Source of the DNA: Rhodospirillaceae bacterium
Lineage (GTDB): Bacteria; Pseudomonadota; Alphaproteobacteria; MPNO01; UBA2964
Assembly (NCBI GenBank): GCA_018660305.1
Contig: JABJKO010000277.1
Coordinates: 1-38,035, forward strand
Length of the DNA: 38,035 nucleotides
Reading direction: 5' to 3'
Shown here: positions 1-8,220 of the stretch, in pieces
How positions within the stretch are numbered: position 1 is the stretch's first letter
How the letters are laid out: each line of letters begins with the position of its first letter
Position numbers and translations under genes: made by a program
The notes under the pieces: generated by a model
The model's database searches: none
Seen by the model: the letters and a program-made list of their open reading frames with translations, nothing else
What the model was told of the DNA's origin: nothing

Positions 1-1
1 C

Positions 2-361
2 GGCAAGGTCGGCTGCGTCGGCTATTGCCTCGGTGGCAGCCTCGCCTATTCCATGGCGTGCCAGTCAGCCTCCGATGCCTCGGTAGGCTATTACCCGGTG
101 CAGATCGACGATCACCTGCCCTATGCCGGACACATCAAAAACCCCGCCCTGTTCCATGTGGCGGAAAAAGACGGGTTCTGCCCGCCGGAATCCCAGGCGG
201 CCATAGCCGAAGCCTTCGCCAAGAACGACAACATCGCCCTTCACATCTATGACGGCGTCGACCATGCCTTCGCCCGTGAAGGGGGTGGCAATTATGACAA
301 GGACGCCGCCGATCTTGCCAATGGCCGAACCGCTGAGCTATTCAAATCAGCATTGTCTTAA
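2..361 (+). CDS. Dienelactone hydrolase family protein (3' part only)
   Basis: The window opens inside this gene; about 119 C-terminal codons are visible up to the TAA at 359-361. The alpha/beta-hydrolase triad of the dienelactone hydrolase family can be read: the nucleophile elbow GYCLGG with a cysteine in place of serine, then EKDGF with the acidic residue, then DGVDHAF with the histidine. Family members hydrolyse dienelactone (carboxymethylenebutenolide) in chloroaromatic or aromatic degradation, or act as cytosolic carboxyl-ester hydrolases of unknown substrate. The next gene, a quinone oxidoreductase on the same strand, starts 62 bp later and may be co-transcribed. The N-terminal part lies outside the window, so the exact subfamily and substrate cannot be judged. 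Confidence 0.88.
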   Translation, partial: GKVGCVGYCLGGSLAYSMACQSASDASVGYYPVQIDDHLPYAGHIKNPALFHVAEKDGFCPPESQAAIAEAFAKNDNIALHIYDGVDHAFAREGGGNYDKDAADLANGRTAELFKSALS

Positions 362-423
362 TCCGCGCTTATAGCGCGTAGCCGGGCCGGCCCTCTCTCC
401 TCCCGACCAACCGAAAGAAAACC

Positions 424-1398
424 ATGACCAAAGCCATCCGCGTCCATAAGCCCGGCCCGCCTTCCGTCATGAAATGGGAAGAGGTCGACGTGCCGGATCC
501 GAAGAAGGGCGAGGTGCGTATTCGCAACACGGCGGTCGGGCTCAACTTCATCGACACCTATCACCGCCAGGGGCTTTACCCGCTGCCGACGCCGTTTACG
601 CCGGGCATGGAGGGTGCCGGGATTGTCGAGGCGGTAGGCCGCAGCGTCTCCGGACTCAAGCCCGGCGACCGGGTGACCTATGCGTCGGAGCCCATGGGAT
701 CCTACGCCGAAACCCGGCTGTTCCCGGCGGACCGGATCCTCAAAATCCCGGCCGGCATCTCCGATGAGCAGGCCGCCTCCATGATGCTCAAGGGCATGAC
801 GGCGGCCATGCTGGTGCGCCGCATCTACCGGCCGCAGAAGGGCGACACCGTCCTGATCCATGCCGCCGCCGGCGGGGTCGGGCTCATATTGTGCCAGTGG
901 GCCAAGCATCTCGGCGCCACGGTGATCGGCACGGTGAGCTCACCGCAGAAGGCCAAGCTGGTGCGCGACCATGGCTGCGATCACGCCATCAACTACACCA
1001 CTCAGAATTTCGTCGAGCAGGTCCGCAAGATCACCAAGGGCGAAGGCGTGCCCGTGGTTTATGACGGGGTCGGGAAAGCCACCCATGAAGGCTCGCTGGA
1101 TTGTCTGCGCCGCACCGGTATGTGGATCACCTTCGGCAACGCCTCGGGCCCGGTGCCGCCGATCGCGCCACTGACCCTCATGCAGAAGGGCTCGCTGATC
1201 ATGACCCGGCCCATGCTCAACCACTATATCGTGACTACTGACGAGCTCACCAAGATGGCGCGCGAGCTGTTCGCCATCGTCAAGGACGGCGCGGTGAAGA
1301 TCGAGGTCAACCAGCGCTACGCGCTCAAGGACGCCGCCAGCGCCCACCGCGACCTGGCGGCCCGCAAGACGACGGGGTCGACGGTTCTCATCCCCTGA
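424..1398 (+). CDS. NADPH:quinone oxidoreductase, zeta-crystallin type
   Basis: A 324-residue medium-chain dehydrogenase/reductase of normal length for the QorA family. The N-terminal GroES-like domain has the family segment GLNFIDTYHRQGLYP and GMEGAGIVEAVG. The Rossmann domain has the nucleotide-binding AAAGGVGLILCQWA around residues 142-155. The zinc-ligand cysteines of alcohol dehydrogenases are absent, as expected for quinone reductases. These enzymes reduce quinones or other electrophilic carbonyls with NADPH in the cytosol. The start ATG follows a purine-rich stretch (GAAAGAAA). The gene converges on rho, and a shared hairpin terminator lies between the two stop codons. In many alphaproteobacteria the gene beyond rho is a tRNA-modification or partition gene, so this neighbour is lineage-specific. 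Confidence 0.93.
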   Translation: MTKAIRVHKPGPPSVMKWEEVDVPDPKKGEVRIRNTAVGLNFIDTYHRQGLYPLPTPFTPGMEGAGIVEAVGRSVSGLKPGDRVTYASEPMGSYAETRLFPADRILKIPAGISDEQAASMMLKGMTAAMLVRRIYRPQKGDTVLIHAAAGGVGLILCQWAKHLGATVIGTVSSPQKAKLVRDHGCDHAINYTTQNFVEQVRKITKGEGVPVVYDGVGKATHEGSLDCLRRTGMWITFGNASGPVPPIAPLTLMQKGSLIMTRPMLNHYIVTTDELTKMARELFAIVKDGAVKIEVNQRYALKDAASAHRDLAARKTTGSTVLIP

Positions 1399-1419
1399 AT
1401 TCCGAATCCACATAAAGCA

Positions 1420-1446
1420 AAACGGGGCGTCATGGACGCCCCGTTT
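1420..1446. terminator. Bidirectional intrinsic terminator between qor and rho
   Basis: A perfect 12-bp stem (AAACGGGGCGTC, loop ATG, GACGCCCCGTTT) sits between the convergent stop codons of the quinone reductase and rho. Read on the minus strand the stem is followed by a T-rich run (TTTTGCTTT), so it should work best for the rho transcript. The plus-strand side also ends in TTT. Confidence 0.9.
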
Positions 1447-1477
1447 GTTATCAGCATTTGAAGGACTTCCCCGAACC

Positions 1478-2734
1478 CTACTGGTTCATGGTGTCGAAGA
1501 ATTCCTTGTTGTCCTTGGTGCCCTTCAGCTTGTCGATGAGGAACTCCATGGCATCGCCGGTGCCGAGCGGCGACAGGATCCGGCGCAGGACCCACATTTT
1601 CGACAGGGTAGCCTTGTCCACCAGCAGCTCTTCCTTGCGGGTGCCGGACTTGGTGATGTCCATGGCCGGGAAGGTCCGTTTGTCGGACAGCTTGCGGTCG
1701 AGCACGATTTCCGAATTACCGGTGCCCTTGAATTCTTCGAAGATGACCTCGTCCATGCGCGAGCCGGTATCGATCAGGGCGGTGGCGATGATGGTCAGCG
1801 AGCCGCCTTCCTCGATATTCCGCGCCGCGCCGAAAAACCGCTTGGGGCGCTGCAGGGCGTTGGAATCCACACCACCGGTCAGCACCTTGCCGGAGCTCGG
1901 CACCACGGTATTGTAGGCGCGCGCCAGGCGGGTGATGGAATCCAGCAGGATGACCACATCGCGGCCATGCTCAACCAGGCGCTTGGCCTTCTCGATCACC
2001 ATCTCGGAAACCTGGACATGGCGGGTAGCGGCCTCGTCGAAGGTCGAGCTCACGACCTCGCCATTGACCGAGCGCTGCATGTCGGTGACTTCCTCGGGCC
2101 GCTCATCGATCAGCAGCACGATCAGATACACGCCGGCATTGTTCTCGGTGATGGCGTGGGCGATGGCCTGCAGCATCATGGTCTTACCGGTGCGCGGCGG
2201 CGAGACGATCAGGGCGCGCTGGCCCTTGCCGATGGGCGACACGATATCGACGATGCGGGTGGTCAGATCCTTGGTCTTGGTGTTCGCTTCATCGAGGATG
2301 AATTTGCTTTCCGGATAAAGCGGCGTGAGATTGTCGAAATTGATCCGGTGCTTGACCTTCTCGGGATCGTCGAAATTGACCTGTCCGACCTTGAGCAGCG
2401 CAAAGTAACGTTCACCGTCCTTCGGCGCTCTGATCTGACCCTCGACCGTATCGCCGGTGCGCAATGCGAAACGCCGGATCTGGCTGGGCGACACGTAGAT
2501 GTCGTCGGGGCCGGGCAGATAGTTGGATTCCGGGGCGCGCAGGAAGCCGAAGCCGTCCTGCAAAATTTCCAGCACGCCGTCACCGCTGATGGTGACTTCG
2601 TTCTCGGCGAGCTGCTTGAGAATGGCAAACATCATCTCCTGTTTGCGGAGCGATGAGGCGTTTTCGATGCTGAGATCTTCGGCGTAAGCGAGCAGATCCG
2701 CAGGGGTTTTCTGCTTGAGTTCCTGTAGGTTCAT
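1478..2734 (-). CDS. rho: Transcription termination factor Rho
   Basis: A 418-residue protein matching Rho over its full length. The N-terminal RNA-binding cold-shock-like domain includes [16 protein letters not shown] and the segment [16 protein letters not shown]. The RecA-like ATPase has the Walker A sequence SPPRTGKT near residue 180 and Walker [17 protein letters not shown]. The Q-loop and R-loop region is followed by [19 protein letters not shown]. Rho is a hexameric RNA helicase that ends transcription of untranslated RNA in the cytoplasm. It is the last gene of a leftward hemE-hemH-hemJ-rho array, an order common in alphaproteobacteria, with a 208-bp spacer that may hold its own promoter. 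Start and length are standard. Confidence 0.98.
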   Translation of the reverse strand: MNLQELKQKTPADLLAYAEDLSIENASSLRKQEMMFAILKQLAENEVTISGDGVLEILQDGFGFLRAPESNYLPGPDDIYVSPSQIRRFALRTGDTVEGQIRAPKDGERYFALLKVGQVNFDDPEKVKHRINFDNLTPLYPESKFILDEANTKTKDLTTRIVDIVSPIGKGQRALIVSPPRTGKTMMLQAIAHAITENNAGVYLIVLLIDERPEEVTDMQRSVNGEVVSSTFDEAATRHVQVSEMVIEKAKRLVEHGRDVVILLDSITRLARAYNTVVPSSGKVLTGGVDSNALQRPKRFFGAARNIEEGGSLTIIATALIDTGSRMDEVIFEEFKGTGNSEIVLDRKLSDKRTFPAMDITKSGTRKEELLVDKATLSKMWVLRRILSPLGTGDAMEFLIDKLKGTKDNKEFFDTMNQ

Positions 2735-2942
2735 GGCGTTTTTGAAGGCAGTTTATGGTTGAAAAAAAGGGAAAGTGCTTGTGAGCGACTGTTGGAAAAC
2801 AGTGGGACGTCGCGGGGGTTCCGGTCGGTCAAAACTCGCAAAAAATGGTGGGTTTCCGGCCTGAGAAACGGGCCTTGCGTAGGTAACGGGCGATCTCTAC
2901 CTGATTTATGGTCAAAAGTCAATAAGTTGAAAACCGGCTCGA

Positions 2943-3395
2943 TCAACCAGGTTTAACAACCACCAGGATGACGATGGCAATCATCAGGATTGTCGGGCCT
3001 TCGTTGGCGATACGGAAAACCCTCGCCGGCCGTGTGTTCCGGTCGGCCTCGAAATCCTTTCGCCATCTGGAAAACAGACCGTGCAGGCCCGCCATGGTCA
3101 GAACCAGGACGATTTTCGCATAGACCCACCAGGCCGCCCAATCCACCACACCGGGTGTCAGCAGCAGCAAAATGCCAAACAGGAAGCTCGCGACCATGGC
3201 CGGGTTGATGATGGCCCGCAGCAACCGGCGCTCCATGATCTTGAAGGTCTCGGACTTGTCCGACCCCGGCGGGGCGTCGCAATGATAGACAAAAAGCCGC
3301 GGCAGATAGAGCATGCCGGCCATCCAGGCAATCACCGAAATGATGTGCAGCGATTTGATCCAGGGATAAAAATTCGCCAGCCAATCAGCCATCAC
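2943..3395 (-). CDS. hemJ: Protoporphyrinogen IX oxidase, HemJ type
   Basis: A 150-residue integral membrane protein with about four hydrophobic helices, the size of the HemJ (former UPF0093) family. The signature region is at the N-terminus: SLHIISVIAWMAGMLYLPR followed by the conserved VYH, whose histidines are candidate haem ligands. HemJ oxidises protoporphyrinogen IX to protoporphyrin IX in the inner membrane of bacteria that lack the oxygen-dependent HemY. Its first codons overlap the hemH stop by four bases (ATGA), which implies translational coupling with the ferrochelatase that uses its product. Together with hemE and hemH upstream this makes a late haem-synthesis operon. ATG codons at 3395 and 3392 are both possible starts. 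Confidence 0.93.
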   Translation of the reverse strand: MMADWLANFYPWIKSLHIISVIAWMAGMLYLPRLFVYHCDAPPGSDKSETFKIMERRLLRAIINPAMVASFLFGILLLLTPGVVDWAAWWVYAKIVLVLTMAGLHGLFSRWRKDFEADRNTRPARVFRIANEGPTILMIAIVILVVVKPG

Positions 3396-4456
3396 GCGGC
3401 ACCTCCCCCGGATTTAAGACCGGATTCGATGGGACAGGCGCCGCATTCACCGGGACATTGACGGTCGCCGATACTGGACCCGATGCCGGTAAATTGCGCC
3501 AGGTGAACCAGTCGCGCCAGGCCCTCAATAAACTCAGGGTGGGTACCCACCGTCGGAACACGATGATAGCTGGTGACACCGCTTTCCCGCGCCAGCTTCT
3601 CATATTCCAAATCCAGCTCGACCAGGGTTTCCGAATGTTCGGACACAAAAGCGACGGGAACCACGATAACTGATTTCCCCTCCCGGCCGGCCCGCCTGAT
3701 CTCATCATCCGTATAGGGCCGCAACCATTCGATAGGCCCCACCCGGCTCTGATAGCAGATAATATGATCGAGATCCGGCATCGCCAGCTTTTCCAGAATT
3801 GCGGCAACCGTCATTTCCACCTGTGCCTGATAGGGGTCGCCGGCGGCCACGAATTTTTTGGGCAGGCCATGAGCTGAAAACAGGATTCTCAGCGAGGCCA
3901 CATCCCCGGCGGCATCGATCTGTGTCCGAGTCAGGGCCGCGACCGCGCCGGTAAAACCGATTTCTTCGGGATAGCAACACAGCGACGCGGTCGGCTTCTC
4001 AAGACCGGTTTTCTGGGCCACGCTCCCCCAGACGCTTAAAAATGACTGGGTGGTGGTGGTGGAAAATTGCGGATAGAGCGGCATCAGGACGATCCGGTCG
4101 GGATCGTAGGATTTGACCTCGGCGGCGCATTCCTCCGCGAAGGGCTTCCAATAACGCATGGCGATAAACACCCGGAACTCATCGTCGTCTTCCGGGGCGG
4201 CGGCCAGGGCGGCGGCCAGCGCGTCAGCCTGCTTTTGGGTCTCCTCAAAGATCGGCGACCGGCCACCGATCTGGGCATAGATCTCCCTCGCCACCGGCGC
4301 CCGGCGCGATGAAATCAGCTTTGCCAGCAACCACCGGATGGGGTTGGGCTGGCGCATAATGAAAGGATCGTTGAACAGATTGAACAGGAATGGCTGCACC
4401 GCTTCCGGACCATCGGGCCCGCCGAGATTGAAGAGAACCACCGCAATTCGTGCCAT
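3392..4456 (-). CDS. hemH: Ferrochelatase
   Basis: A 354-residue ferrochelatase that inserts Fe2+ into protoporphyrin IX, the last step of protohaem synthesis. It has the N-terminal VVLFNLGGPDGPEAVQPFL, the central LFSAHGLPKKF with the catalytic histidine, and ICYQSRVGPIEWLRPYTD. The C-terminus carries a cysteine cluster, CPGECGAC, and there is a CC pair near residue 160. Some alphaproteobacterial ferrochelatases hold a [2Fe-2S] cluster, so this tail may be its ligand set (inference). The gene starts 9 bp after the hemE stop and overlaps hemJ by four bases, so the three hem genes look like one transcript. Confidence 0.97.
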   Translation of the reverse strand: MARIAVVLFNLGGPDGPEAVQPFLFNLFNDPFIMRQPNPIRWLLAKLISSRRAPVAREIYAQIGGRSPIFEETQKQADALAAALAAAPEDDDEFRVFIAMRYWKPFAEECAAEVKSYDPDRIVLMPLYPQFSTTTTQSFLSVWGSVAQKTGLEKPTASLCCYPEEIGFTGAVAALTRTQIDAAGDVASLRILFSAHGLPKKFVAAGDPYQAQVEMTVAAILEKLAMPDLDHIICYQSRVGPIEWLRPYTDDEIRRAGREGKSVIVVPVAFVSEHSETLVELDLEYEKLARESGVTSYHRVPTVGTHPEFIEGLARLVHLAQFTGIGSSIGDRQCPGECGACPIESGLKSGGGAA

Positions 4457-4465
4457 GGGCCGGTC

Positions 4466-5521
4466 CTAGGCCGCGGCCGCGGCAGGATCCCATCGGGTCA
4501 CGAAATCGCACAGCTCGGCCACATGCTCCGGCGGCGTGGTCTGCATCACCCCATGACCGAGATTGAATATGAAAGGCCCGGTCCCGAAGGTTTCCAGGAT
4601 CTTTCCTGCTTCCGCCTTAAGGAGTTCTCCGCCGCCCACCAGATAGACCGGATCAAGATTTCCCTGAACCACCAGATGCGGCTGTAAATTGTCCACCGCC
4701 CATTGCCGCGACATGGTCTGATCGAGGCTGACCGCCGCCACCCCCTCCATCCCGGCAAAAGCGGCGTAGCGGGCACCCGCCAACCTAGGGAAGATTATGA
4801 TGGGGATATAAGGTTCCACCACCTTCACCTGAGCCACGATGCGCCTGATGGGCTCCACACACCATGTCTCGAACGCGCCGTCTGGAAGCATCCCCGCCCA
4901 GCTATCGAAAATCTGAAGCACTTCGGCGCCAGCCCTGACCTGGGCGATAAGATGCCGGGCAATGGATTCTTCCAGCAAAGAGATCAAACGCTGAAACACT
5001 TCCGGCGCCCCAAAAGCCCATCCCTTGGTCGCGGCATAATCGCGGCTGCCGCCGCCTTCGATCATATAGGTGGCGATGGTCCACGGCGCGCCGGCGAACC
5101 CGATCAGCGCCACCCCCTCGGGCAGTCCCTTCCTGACCAGACCAAGGGTCTCGTAAACCGGCGCCAGGTGGTCAGCCTGCTTCGCCGTGGTCAGTCCGGA
5201 TAAGTCGTCCTCGGATTTGATAGCATCGAGAACCGGACCCACCCCTTCCTTGAAATCCACTGTCTGGCCCAACGCATCGGGAATAACCAATATGTCCGAA
5301 AAGACAATGGCGGCATCGAGCGGGTAGCGCCTAACCGGCTGTAATGTCACCTCGGCGGCCAGTTCCGGATTGTAGCAAAGATCCAGGAAAGTACCGGCAC
5401 CGGCTCGAATTTCCCGATATTCCGGCAGATACCGTCCGGCCTGGCGCATGAGCCACAGGGGCGGCCGGCTGACAGTTTCTCCGTTCAGAACCTGAATGAG
5501 GCGTTTGGAAGAAGAGGCCAA
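4466..5521 (-). CDS. hemE: Uroporphyrinogen decarboxylase
   Basis: A 351-residue enzyme with the family hallmarks: PPLWLMRQAGRYLPEYR near residue 20 with the substrate-binding arginines, the following FSDILVIPDALGQ, the GFAGAPWTIATYMIEG loop, and FNLGHGV near the C-terminus. It removes four carboxyl groups from uroporphyrinogen III to give coproporphyrinogen III in the cytosol. The start appears to be TTG at 5519-5521, preceded by AAAGGAAACAGG; no ATG near the conserved N-terminus fits. It is the first gene of the leftward hem array, and its promoter must lie in the AT-rich gap 5522-5892. That gap is the probable replication origin, an arrangement known for hemE in other alphaproteobacteria. 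Confidence 0.97.
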   Translation of the reverse strand: MASSSKRLIQVLNGETVSRPPLWLMRQAGRYLPEYREIRAGAGTFLDLCYNPELAAEVTLQPVRRYPLDAAIVFSDILVIPDALGQTVDFKEGVGPVLDAIKSEDDLSGLTTAKQADHLAPVYETLGLVRKGLPEGVALIGFAGAPWTIATYMIEGGGSRDYAATKGWAFGAPEVFQRLISLLEESIARHLIAQVRAGAEVLQIFDSWAGMLPDGAFETWCVEPIRRIVAQVKVVEPYIPIIIFPRLAGARYAAFAGMEGVAAVSLDQTMSRQWAVDNLQPHLVVQGNLDPVYLVGGGELLKAEAGKILETFGTGPFIFNLGHGVMQTTPPEHVAELCDFVTRWDPAAAAA

Positions 5522-5892
5522 ACCTGTTTCCTTTGTGCACCGATTGCCCAGCTTTCTACATAAAAGAATCTATATAAGAAAGATGTTGTTGTTGTAGTTG
5601 TGCGGTGAATCATGGGGATTAATGTGTTTTGAGACTTTATCCCCTGTAGGAATTTAGCTGCCGATTTCTGAGGATAATCCATCGAAAAGTTCTGTCTGCA
5701 TCCCTTTTTTAGGATTTTGAGAGAGACAATCATAGCGGGGATAACGGGGATTAAATTATTTGCCCACAGCTGTGAATGACAATTTCCAGCGCGGAAAATT
5801 CGATGATGTATTTTGCCTTTGGTGGATAGATTTCCTTGCCTTGGGGAAAGCTTCTGACTTATCCCCATAGTCATGGTTTTTAGGAGCCAGTT
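5522..5892. other. Probable chromosomal replication origin (oriC) between hemE and the PPDK regulator gene
   Basis: This 371-bp gene-free gap is conspicuously AT-rich compared with its neighbours. The word GGGGAT(T)AA or its complement occurs five times, at 5614-5622, 5638-5645, 5737-5744, 5746-5754 and 5859-5866. DnaA-box-like 9-mers one or two mismatches from TTATCCACA include TTATCCTCA (minus, 5669-5677), TTATCCCCA (plus, 5859-5867), TCATTCACA (minus, 5771-5779) and TTGCCCACA (plus, 5760-5768). AT-rich stretches (TATATAAGAAAG near 5571, TTAAATTATTT near 5751) could be unwinding sites. In Caulobacter and Rickettsia the origin lies between hemE and the RP001 homologue, which is the gene found here. 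Genes on both sides point away from the gap. It must also hold the hemE and ppsR promoters. Confidence 0.78.
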
Positions 5893-6759
5893 GTGAACAG
5901 CACTTTTCATCTTCATCTCGTCTCCGATTCAACGGGCGAGACCACCTATAGTCTGGCACGCGCCTGTCTGGTGCAATTCGAAAATATCGAGGTCAACACC
6001 CAGACCCACAGCCAGGTCCTCAATGCCGCCAAAATGCAAAAGGTGATCTCGGCTATCGAAGCCAATCCCGGCGCCGTCATGTACACCATGATCGACAAGC
6101 TCCTGAGCAAGACGCTGGTCAAGGAATGCAGCCGTATCGGCGTTCCCTGTATCGATGTGCTGGATGGGGTGATCTCGCATCTGCAGCGCTATTTCGGACA
6201 GACCATCCGGGGACAACCCGGCCGGCAGCATCAGCTGGACGAGCATTATTTCGACCGCATCGATGCTATGCAATATGCGCTGAGCCATGACGACGGCCAG
6301 GGCTATGATCATCTGGATGCCGCCGAGATTGTCCTGGTCGGCGTATCGCGAACCTCCAAGACGCCGACCTCCATGTATCTGGCCAATCACCGCGGGATCA
6401 AAGCGGCGAACGTGCCCTTCGTGCCCGGTGTCCCGCTGCCCGACATTCTGTTTGGCGACGTCGCGCCTTATGTGGTGGGGCTGACCACGACACCGGAGCG
6501 CCTTGTCCAGATCCGGCGCCAGCGTATGAAGATGCTGGGGGAGGGCAAGGAAACCGACTATGTGGAGCTGGACCGGGTGCGGGAGGAGATCCGCGAGGCG
6601 CGCAAGCTCTTCGCCAAAATGCGCTGGCCGGTCATTGATGTGACGCGCCGCTCCATCGAGGAAACCGCCTCGGAAATCATCGAGCTTTATTCGGCGCATC
6701 ACGAGCTGGATATCGCCGCCCCCCATGGAGCCCCGCTTAGCAAGACCCCCGCTTCGTGA
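5893..6759 (+). CDS. ppsR: Pyruvate, phosphate dikinase regulatory protein (bifunctional kinase/pyrophosphorylase, DUF299)
   Basis: A 288-residue member of the PPDK/PEP-synthase regulatory protein family (RP001 in Rickettsia, YdiA in E. coli). It phosphorylates a threonine of pyruvate phosphate dikinase or PEP synthase using ADP, and removes it by Pi-dependent dephosphorylation, so it switches gluconeogenic PEP formation. The N-terminal HLVSDSTGETT and the P-loop-like GVSRTSKTPTS near residue 152 are diagnostic, as is FVPGVPLPDILF. The start is a GTG preceded by TAGGAG. It heads a rightward run, ppsR-maf-aroE-coaE-dnaQ, whose genes overlap or nearly touch. Its position next to hemE across the AT-rich gap is the conserved alphaproteobacterial origin neighbourhood. 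The target kinase is not in the window. Confidence 0.95.
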   Translation: MNSTFHLHLVSDSTGETTYSLARACLVQFENIEVNTQTHSQVLNAAKMQKVISAIEANPGAVMYTMIDKLLSKTLVKECSRIGVPCIDVLDGVISHLQRYFGQTIRGQPGRQHQLDEHYFDRIDAMQYALSHDDGQGYDHLDAAEIVLVGVSRTSKTPTSMYLANHRGIKAANVPFVPGVPLPDILFGDVAPYVVGLTTTPERLVQIRRQRMKMLGEGKETDYVELDRVREEIREARKLFAKMRWPVIDVTRRSIEETASEIIELYSAHHELDIAAPHGAPLSKTPAS

Positions 6760-7367
6760 TCCCGGCGGGTTTGCAAAAAATTGTTCTGGCATCGACCAGT
6801 GTGACCCGCCGGCAAATGCTGGAGAACGCGGGGCTGGTGTTCGAGACCGCGCCCGCCCGCATCGACGAGGACGAGATAAAACAATCCCTGCTGGCCGAGG
6901 GGGCGACGGGGGGCGAGATCGCCGATGTCCTGGCGGAGCGGAAAGCCGCCTATGTGTCGCGCCAGCAGCCGGAAAAAATTATCATCGGCGCCGATCAAAT
7001 TCTTGAATGCGACGGCGAGCTCTTCAGCAAGCCGGTGGACAGGGTCGGCGCGGCGGCGCAGCTCAGGCGACTGCGGGGATGCGACCATGATCTGGTCAGT
7101 GTTGTCTGCGTGGTCCGGGGCGGCCAGCGGGTGTGGCATCATCTCGACCGGGCGCATTTGAAGATGCGCGCTTTCTCCGACGACTTTCTCGAAGACTATC
7201 TCGATGCCGTGGGTGACACCGTCCTGGAGGGTCCCGGCGGCTATCGGGTCGAAGGGCGGGGCGCGCAGCTGTTTTCCCGCATAACCGGCGATTATTTTAC
7301 CATTCTGGGGCTGCCCCTGTTGCCGCTTCTGGACTACCTTCGGATACAGGATTCCTTACAGACATGA
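6756..7367 (+). CDS. maf: Maf-family nucleoside triphosphate pyrophosphatase
   Basis: A 203-residue Maf/HAM1-fold protein. The N-terminal substrate loop reads LASTSVTRRQML, and the catalytic segment IIGADQIL contains the conserved aspartate near residue 79; FSKPVD and EGPGGYRVEGRGAQLF follow. Maf proteins hydrolyse non-canonical or methylated nucleoside triphosphates to monophosphates, acting as house-cleaning enzymes and influencing septum formation. The GTG start overlaps the ppsR stop (GTGA), so translation is probably coupled. The exact nucleotide preference (dTTP/UTP or m7GTP type) cannot be fixed from these motifs alone. Confidence 0.93.
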   Translation: MIPAGLQKIVLASTSVTRRQMLENAGLVFETAPARIDEDEIKQSLLAEGATGGEIADVLAERKAAYVSRQQPEKIIIGADQILECDGELFSKPVDRVGAAAQLRRLRGCDHDLVSVVCVVRGGQRVWHHLDRAHLKMRAFSDDFLEDYLDAVGDTVLEGPGGYRVEGRGAQLFSRITGDYFTILGLPLLPLLDYLRIQDSLQT

Positions 7368-7374
7368 TGCGCAC

Positions 7375-8220
7375 ATGACCCTTACCGGAGCGGCGACAAT
7401 TGCGGGCGTTATGGGCTGGCCGGTGGCCCATTCGCTGTCGCCGCGGCTGCATGGGTTTTGGCTGGCGCAGCAGGGTATCGATGGCGCCTATGTGCCCTTC
7501 GCGGTGCCGCCGAACCGTCTGGAACAGGCCATCCGCGCCCTGCCGGCCCTGGGCGTGGCGGGCGTCAACCTCACCATTCCCCATAAGGAAGCGGCCCTGG
7601 CGCTGGTGGATGAGGCGGAGGAAGCCGCGCGGCGGATCGGCGCCATCAATTGTATTTCCGCCCGTCCGGACGGCACGCTGGCAGGCTGCAATACGGACGG
7701 CTACGGCTTTATGGAATCCTTGCGTGCCGGCGCGCCGGGCTGGAAGGCGGCCGCCGGTCCGGCCGTGGTGATCGGCGCCGGCGGCGCGGCGCGGGCGCTC
7801 TGCGTTGCTCTGCAGGATGCCGGCACGCCGGAAATACGGCTGGTAAACCGGACGGCGGCACGGGCCGCCAGCCTCGCCGCTGAATTCGGCCCGCCGCTGA
7901 CCGCCGTGCCGTGGCAGGATCGTGACGCCGCCCTGGAAGGCGCGGCGCTTCTGGTCAACGCAACATCCCTCGGCATGGCCAACCAGCCGCCGCTTGACTT
8001 GTCTCTGGACGCGCTGCCGGGTGAGGCGGTGGTGACCGATATCGTCTATGCGCCGCTGGAGACCGGGCTTCTTGCCGATGCGAAAGGCCGCGGCAACCCG
8101 GTGGTGGACGGGCTCGGTATGCTGCTGCATCAGGCGCGGCCGGCTTTTGAGGCCTGGTTCGGCCAGGATCCGGACGTGACGCCCCGATTGCGGACCCATG
8201 TGCTGGAGGCGGTGCGGTGA
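7375..8220 (+). CDS. aroE: Shikimate dehydrogenase (NADP+)
   Basis: A 281-residue AroE of usual length. The shikimate-binding domain has GWPVAHSLSPRLHGFWL, the catalytic lysine in NLTIPHKEAA near residue 68 and the aspartate in NTDGYGF. The C-terminal NADP domain has GAGGAARALCVAL and the adenosine-phosphate loop NRTAARA. It reduces 3-dehydroshikimate to shikimate in aromatic amino-acid synthesis. It starts seven bases after the maf stop and ends overlapping coaE. The order maf-aroE-coaE-dnaQ is shared with many alphaproteobacteria near the origin. The start ATG is the only one that keeps the N-terminal beta strand intact. Confidence 0.96.
   Translation: MTLTGAATIAGVMGWPVAHSLSPRLHGFWLAQQGIDGAYVPFAVPPNRLEQAIRALPALGVAGVNLTIPHKEAALALVDEAEEAARRIGAINCISARPDGTLAGCNTDGYGFMESLRAGAPGWKAAAGPAVVIGAGGAARALCVALQDAGTPEIRLVNRTAARAASLAAEFGPPLTAVPWQDRDAALEGAALLVNATSLGMANQPPLDLSLDALPGEAVVTDIVYAPLETGLLADAKGRGNPVVDGLGMLLHQARPAFEAWFGQDPDVTPRLRTHVLEAVR

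Noticed and set aside
1445..2656. A 403-codon open frame opposite rho
   Set aside because: It is the antisense shadow of an intact, highly conserved rho gene in GC-rich DNA; its translation has no family features.
5485..5916. A 143-codon minus-strand frame spanning the hemE-ppsR gap
   Set aside because: It covers the AT-rich probable origin and overlaps both flanking genes; no ribosome site and no protein-like pattern.
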